From assembly GCA_035310015.1 (NCBI GenBank), contig DATGEO010000070.1:1-15604 (forward strand): a DNA stretch of 15,604 bases, in the 5' to 3' direction. Positions within the stretch are counted from its first letter, which is position 1; every line of letters begins with the position of its first letter. Below, in pieces: positions 12,451 through 15,604 of this stretch. The position numbers and the translations under genes were made by a program. The notes under the pieces are model-generated. The model had not been told where the DNA came from. It was given only the letters and a program-made list of their open reading frames with translations, and ran no database searches. The DNA is from DATGEO01 sp035310015. Its GTDB lineage: Bacteria > Chloroflexota > Dormibacteria > Dormibacterales > Dormibacteraceae.

Positions 12451-13351
12451 CTTTCCCCTGACCCTTCGCAAGGGCCTTCCTTACGCCCTGATCGCGCCCG
12501 CCACGCTGGTCATCGCCGGCGTCCTCGGCTGGCCGCTGGTGATGCTCTTCTCCCTTTCCCTTCAGCACTACGGCCTGCGCCAGCTGTTCCTGCACCAGGG
12601 CACGTTCGTCGGCCTGCAGAACTACGCCTCCATCCTCAGCGACCCGCAGTTCGTCTACACGCTGCGGACCACGGTCATCTTCACCGCCGTCAACGTCGGG
12701 CTGTCGATGGTGCTGGCGCTGCTCATCGCGCTCCTGATGGAGCGGGTAAGCCGGCCGGTGCGGATGCTCGTCGGCGCCGGGCTCGTGTTCGTGTGGGCCA
12801 CGCCGGTCATCCCCGCCGTGAACCTGTGGCAGTGGATGTTCGACTACGAGTTCGGCGTCATCAACTGGCTGCTCACGCACGCCGGCGCCGGCAACTACAT
12901 GCACCACAACTGGTTCGAGCATCCGCTCGAAGGCTTCACGGTCATCACCGTCATCGTGGTCTGGGGCGCGATCCCCTTCCTCGCCATCGCGCTCAACGCC
13001 GCGCTCACCCAGGTGCCCGCCGACCTGGTCGAGGCCGCCGAGATCGACGGCGCGCGGCCGTGGCAGGTGTTCTTGAACGTCACCGTGCCTGTGCTGCGGC
13101 CGACGCTGCTCGTGCTGCTCAGCCTCTCGACCATCTGGGACTTCGGCGTCTTCAACCAGGTGTGGGTGCTGCTCAACCAGCGGCCGTCGAGCGACTACTA
13201 CCTGATGTCGATCTACTCGTTCGAAGAGTCGTTCCGCGTCAGCCAGTACGGCCTGGGCTCGGCGATCGCCGTGATCATGATCGCGATCCTCGTCGTCTCT
13301 ACCTTTCTATACGTGCGCCAGACCGTGCGCAACGTCAACGAGGCGGCGTGA
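12383..13351 (+). CDS. Sugar ABC transporter permease, MalF-like
   Basis: A 322-residue inner-membrane permease of the carbohydrate uptake type 1 family. After a cytoplasmic leader of about 30 residues come six helices, beginning with ALIAPATLVIAGVLGWPLVMLF, followed by the family's FVGLQNYASILSDPQFVYTL region. The EAA loop for ATPase contact is EAAEIDGARPWQVFLNVTVP. The ATG at 12383 follows a GGAAAGGGGGAAGG purine block, but both lie within the long hairpin described separately. The only in-frame alternative nearby is GTG at 12413, which has no ribosome-binding site. The 3' end overlaps the next permease by GTGA. Together the two permeases form the sugar channel; no ATPase gene is present before the window's end, so a shared MsiK-like ATPase is likely. 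Confidence 0.92.
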   Translation: MRAAGQISAAVAARESHRASPFRFPLTLRKGLPYALIAPATLVIAGVLGWPLVMLFSLSLQHYGLRQLFLHQGTFVGLQNYASILSDPQFVYTLRTTVIFTAVNVGLSMVLALLIALLMERVSRPVRMLVGAGLVFVWATPVIPAVNLWQWMFDYEFGVINWLLTHAGAGNYMHHNWFEHPLEGFTVITVIVVWGAIPFLAIALNAALTQVPADLVEAAEIDGARPWQVFLNVTVPVLRPTLLVLLSLSTIWDFGVFNQVWVLLNQRPSSDYYLMSIYSFEESFRVSQYGLGSAIAVIMIAILVVSTFLYVRQTVRNVNEAA

Positions 13352-14178
13352 TCAAGCGGCGCGCCATCCGGACCGGCTACGACGTCATCGGCGTGCTCGT
13401 GTTCGCCGTGATGATGTTCCCGATCTACTGGATGGTCTCGACCGCGTTCAAGCCCGGGAAGGAGATCCTCAGCCTCACCCCGTACTGGGTGCCCGCGCCG
13501 CTGACGTTCGACAACTTCAAGACCGCGATGCAGGTGCCGTTCTTCTGGAACGACGTGCTGAACAGCCTGACCGTGGTCTGCACCGTCGTCGCGGTCTCGA
13601 TCCTGCTCGCGTTTCTGGCCGCGGTCGCGGTGGCGCGCTTCGGCTTTCGTGGCCGCACCGCCTTCATCGTCATGGTCATCGCGGTGCAGATGGTTCCGCT
13701 CAACGCGCTCGTCATCCCCATCTACCTGCTGCTCGACTCCGTCGGCCAGGTCGACAGCCTGCTCGGCGTGATCGCGTACTACATGGCCGTGGTCATGCCG
13801 TTCATGATCTGGACGCTGCGCGGCTTCGTGCAGAACATCCCCGTGGACCTCGAGGAGGCCGCGATGGTCGACGGCGCGAGCCGGGTGGGCGCGTTCATGC
13901 GCATCGTGTTCCCGCTGGTCGCACCCGGCCTGATCGCCACCGCGATCTTCGGCTTCATCCAGGCATGGAACGAGTACATCATCGCCTACGTCCTTTTGAG
14001 CAGCTCTTCGAAGCAGACCCTCACCATCTGGCTCGCTTCATTCACGACGCAGCACGGCACGGACTGGGGCGGGCTCATGGCGGGCGCGACGCTGACGGCG
14101 CTGCCGGTGGTGATCTTCTTCCTGCTCGTCCAGCGACAGATCACCGGCGGGCTGACTGCGGGTGCGGTGAAGGGTTGA
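13348..14178 (+). CDS. Sugar ABC transporter permease, MalG-like
   Basis: A 276-residue inner-membrane protein, the second permease of the pair. It begins at a GTG that overlaps the TGA of the first permease. The N-terminal helix reads VIGVLVFAVMMFPIYWMVSTAFK, the FPIYWMxxTAFKP pattern typical of MalG-type carbohydrate permeases, and the APLTFDNF segment follows. Further on are RFGFRGRTAFIVMVIAVQMVP, the EAA loop LEEAAMVDGASRVGAFMRIV and FIQAWNEYIIAYVLL. About six transmembrane helices are visible. The stop overlaps the TTG start of the glycosidase gene by four bases (TTGA), so transport and hydrolysis are translationally linked. Substrate is inferred from neighbours to be an amino-sugar oligosaccharide. 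Confidence 0.93.
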   Translation: MIKRRAIRTGYDVIGVLVFAVMMFPIYWMVSTAFKPGKEILSLTPYWVPAPLTFDNFKTAMQVPFFWNDVLNSLTVVCTVVAVSILLAFLAAVAVARFGFRGRTAFIVMVIAVQMVPLNALVIPIYLLLDSVGQVDSLLGVIAYYMAVVMPFMIWTLRGFVQNIPVDLEEAAMVDGASRVGAFMRIVFPLVAPGLIATAIFGFIQAWNEYIIAYVLLSSSSKQTLTIWLASFTTQHGTDWGGLMAGATLTALPVVIFFLLVQRQITGGLTAGAVKG

Positions 14179-15545
14179 TCGAGCGCTGCCTGCTGCCCGG
14201 TTTCGTCGGCCTCGAGCCGCCCGCGTGGGTGCGGCGATGGATCGAGCGCGGGCTCGGCGGAGTGTGCCTGTATGGCCGCAACGTCGAGTCGCCGGAGCAG
14301 CTCGCGCACCTTTGCGCGGCGCTGCACCGCGAGAACCCGCGGCTGGTCATCGCGATCGACGAGGAGGGCGGCGACGTGACGCGCCTCGAAGCGGCGACGG
14401 GCAGCTCGTATCCCGGCAACCTCGCGCTGGGCGCGGCGGGCGATCTCGGCCTGACCCGCGCGGTCGCGCGCTCCATCGGCCTCGAGCTGGCGCATGCGGG
14501 CATCGACCTCGACCTGGCGCCGGTCGCCGACGTCAACACCAACCCGGCCAACCCGATCATCGGCGTCCGCGCGTTCGGGTCCAATCCGCGTGAGGTCGCG
14601 GCGCAGACCGCGGCCTGGGTCGAGGGGTTGCAGAGCGCCGGCGTCGGCGCCTGCGCCAAGCACTTTCCCGGCCACGGCGACACCTCGATCGACTCCCACC
14701 TGGCGCTGCCCGTCGTAGGAGAGGATCCGCCGGACCAGGCGCTGCTTCCGTTTCGGAGCGCGGTGGCGGCGGGGGTCCGCGCGGTGATGAGCGCCCACCT
14801 GGTCGTCCCTTCCCTGGGCGATGCGCCGGGCACTCTCAATCCGGCGGTGATGACAGGGCTGCTTCGCCAGGGCCTGGGCTTCGAAGGGCTGGTGGTCAGC
14901 GACGCCCTGGAGATGCGCGCCATCTCGGCCGGCGCCGGCGTCCTCGAGGGCGCCGTCGAGGCCCTGGCCGCGGGTTGCGACCTGCTGTGCCTGGGCCACG
15001 ACCTGGCCGACGAGGCGACGATGCTCACCCTGGCCGGCGTGATCGCAGACCGGGTCCCTGCCGATCGGCTGGCCGAGGCGGCTGCGCGGGTCGACGAGTT
15101 TGCCGCCTGGCGGTCCCGGCAGCCCGAGCCCCGGGAGACGCCGGACCGGGAGGTTGGCCTGCGGGCCGCGCGCACCGCCATCCGCCTGGACGGCGACGTT
15201 CGGATCGGCGACGACGTCACCTCCGTGAAACTGAGCCCCGAGGTGTCGATCGCCGCCGGAGTCGTGCCTTGGGGGGTCGAGGATGCGCTGGGCGAGCGAG
15301 GCGTCCGCGTTCACGCCGGAAGCGAGCCGCAAGCGGGCCGCGATCTCGTCATCACGGTGCGCGACCTCCACCGTCACGCCTGGCAGGCGGAGGAGGTCGC
15401 GCGGCTGCTCGCGCGCCGGCCCGACGCTGTCGTGATCGAGATGGGCGCGCCGTACTGCCGGCCGGACGGGGCGCGCAACTACATCGCCACCCACGGCGCG
15501 GCGCGGGTGTGCGCGGTCGCGGCAGCCGAGGTGATGAGGCCGTGA
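14175..15545 (+). CDS. nagZ: Glycoside hydrolase family 3 beta-N-acetylhexosaminidase, NagZ type
   Basis: A 456-residue enzyme that removes terminal GlcNAc from imported peptidoglycan fragments or chito-oligosaccharides. Residues 1 to about 330 form the GH3 (beta/alpha)8 barrel: IDEEGGDVTRL, DLDLAPVADVN, then the NagZ signature KHFPGHGDTSIDSH (162-175) with the Asp173-His175 catalytic dyad on its mobile loop, and the nucleophile Asp243 in VVSDALEM. Residues about 365-456 form a short alpha/beta domain (RDLVITVRDLHRHAW, YIATHGAARVCAVAAAEVM), as in two-domain Gram-positive NagZ but smaller. No signal peptide is seen, so it acts in the cytoplasm on imported substrate. The start is TTG at 14175, overlapping the permease stop (TTGA), because the family sequence begins immediately there. 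It precedes a probable murQ, fitting GlcNAc-MurNAc breakdown. Confidence 0.92.
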   Translation: MIERCLLPGFVGLEPPAWVRRWIERGLGGVCLYGRNVESPEQLAHLCAALHRENPRLVIAIDEEGGDVTRLEAATGSSYPGNLALGAAGDLGLTRAVARSIGLELAHAGIDLDLAPVADVNTNPANPIIGVRAFGSNPREVAAQTAAWVEGLQSAGVGACAKHFPGHGDTSIDSHLALPVVGEDPPDQALLPFRSAVAAGVRAVMSAHLVVPSLGDAPGTLNPAVMTGLLRQGLGFEGLVVSDALEMRAISAGAGVLEGAVEALAAGCDLLCLGHDLADEATMLTLAGVIADRVPADRLAEAAARVDEFAAWRSRQPEPRETPDREVGLRAARTAIRLDGDVRIGDDVTSVKLSPEVSIAAGVVPWGVEDALGERGVRVHAGSEPQAGRDLVITVRDLHRHAWQAEEVARLLARRPDAVVIEMGAPYCRPDGARNYIATHGAARVCAVAAAEVMRP

Positions 15546-15604
15546 GCGAAGACGTCCACCCGCGCGCGGACGAGCTCGATGCGCTCGACACCGTCGAGCT
15601 GCTC
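15542..15604 (+). CDS. murQ: Probable N-acetylmuramic acid 6-phosphate etherase, N-terminus only (3' end cut by window edge)
   Basis: Only 21 codons are visible, starting at a GTG that overlaps the NagZ stop (GTGA). The residues ADELDALDTVELL resemble the N-terminal LD-L-TLE-L segment of MurQ proteins, which precedes the SIS sugar-phosphate-binding domain. MurQ cleaves the lactyl ether of MurNAc-6-P to give GlcNAc-6-P. A murQ directly after nagZ is a known arrangement in peptidoglycan recycling, which supports the call. With so little sequence, another gene of amino-sugar metabolism cannot be excluded. Confidence 0.6.
   Translation, partial: MSEDVHPRADELDALDTVELL

Noticed and set aside
1..15604. 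CRISPR arrays, tRNA/rRNA genes, transposases, phage or toxin-antitoxin genes
   Set aside because: None was seen: there are no regularly spaced repeats, no cloverleaf-like segments and no mobile-element protein families; gene spacing is that of ordinary metabolic operons.

Overview
The window is very GC-rich throughout, with G or C at almost all third codon positions. Genes are packed with 1-4 base stop/start overlaps, GTG and TTG starts are common, and both extracytoplasmic binding proteins are lipoproteins. This fits a free-living high-GC bacterium such as an actinobacterium or a soil Chloroflexota/Dormibacterota-type lineage. No marker gene fixes the taxon, so this is inference.

Layout. 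(1) Bases 2-1665, + strand: two translationally coupled transglutaminase-like genes; the first is cut by the left edge. (2) Bases 1666-1747: a gap between convergent genes holding two related palindromes 42 bases apart. (3) Bases 1748-8305, - strand, transcribed right to left: a probable operon potA-potD-potB-potC, an XRE-cupin regulator and a lysine-6-/saccharopine-dehydrogenase-like enzyme, then an aldo/keto reductase behind a 46-base gap. That gap contains a perfect 16-bp palindrome with an exact parS core. A clean sigma70-type promoter with two CTTAAG sites precedes potA. (4) Bases 8403-9983, - strand: a small secreted Ser/Thr-rich protein followed by a membrane-anchored HD-GYP phosphodiesterase. 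(5) Bases 9984-10271: a divergent control region with a C-rich intergenic repeat, a GntR-type operator and a promoter. (6) Bases 10272-15604, + strand: a GntR/UTRA regulator, a sugar-binding lipoprotein, two sugar permeases, a NagZ-type beta-N-acetylhexosaminidase and the first 21 codons of a probable MurQ etherase, all tightly coupled.

How it works together. The - strand operon looks like a regulated uptake system for a polyamine or similar cationic amine. The imported compound or a derivative would be sensed by the XRE-cupin protein (PuuR-like architecture) and oxidised by the dehydrogenase. The + strand operon looks like an amino-sugar or peptidoglycan-fragment scavenging system: import of a GlcNAc-containing oligosaccharide, cleavage by NagZ, and processing of MurNAc-6-P by MurQ. 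It would be controlled by a DasR/NagR-like repressor through an operator closely resembling the Streptomyces dre element. No transport ATPase of its own is seen before the right edge, as in DasABC.

The most notable non-coding signals are a 23-bp hairpin that buries the ribosome-binding site and start codon of the first sugar permease, the parS-like site, the paired palindromes in the convergent gap, and the potA promoter whose only upstream in-frame initiation codon is an ATT at the predicted transcription start.
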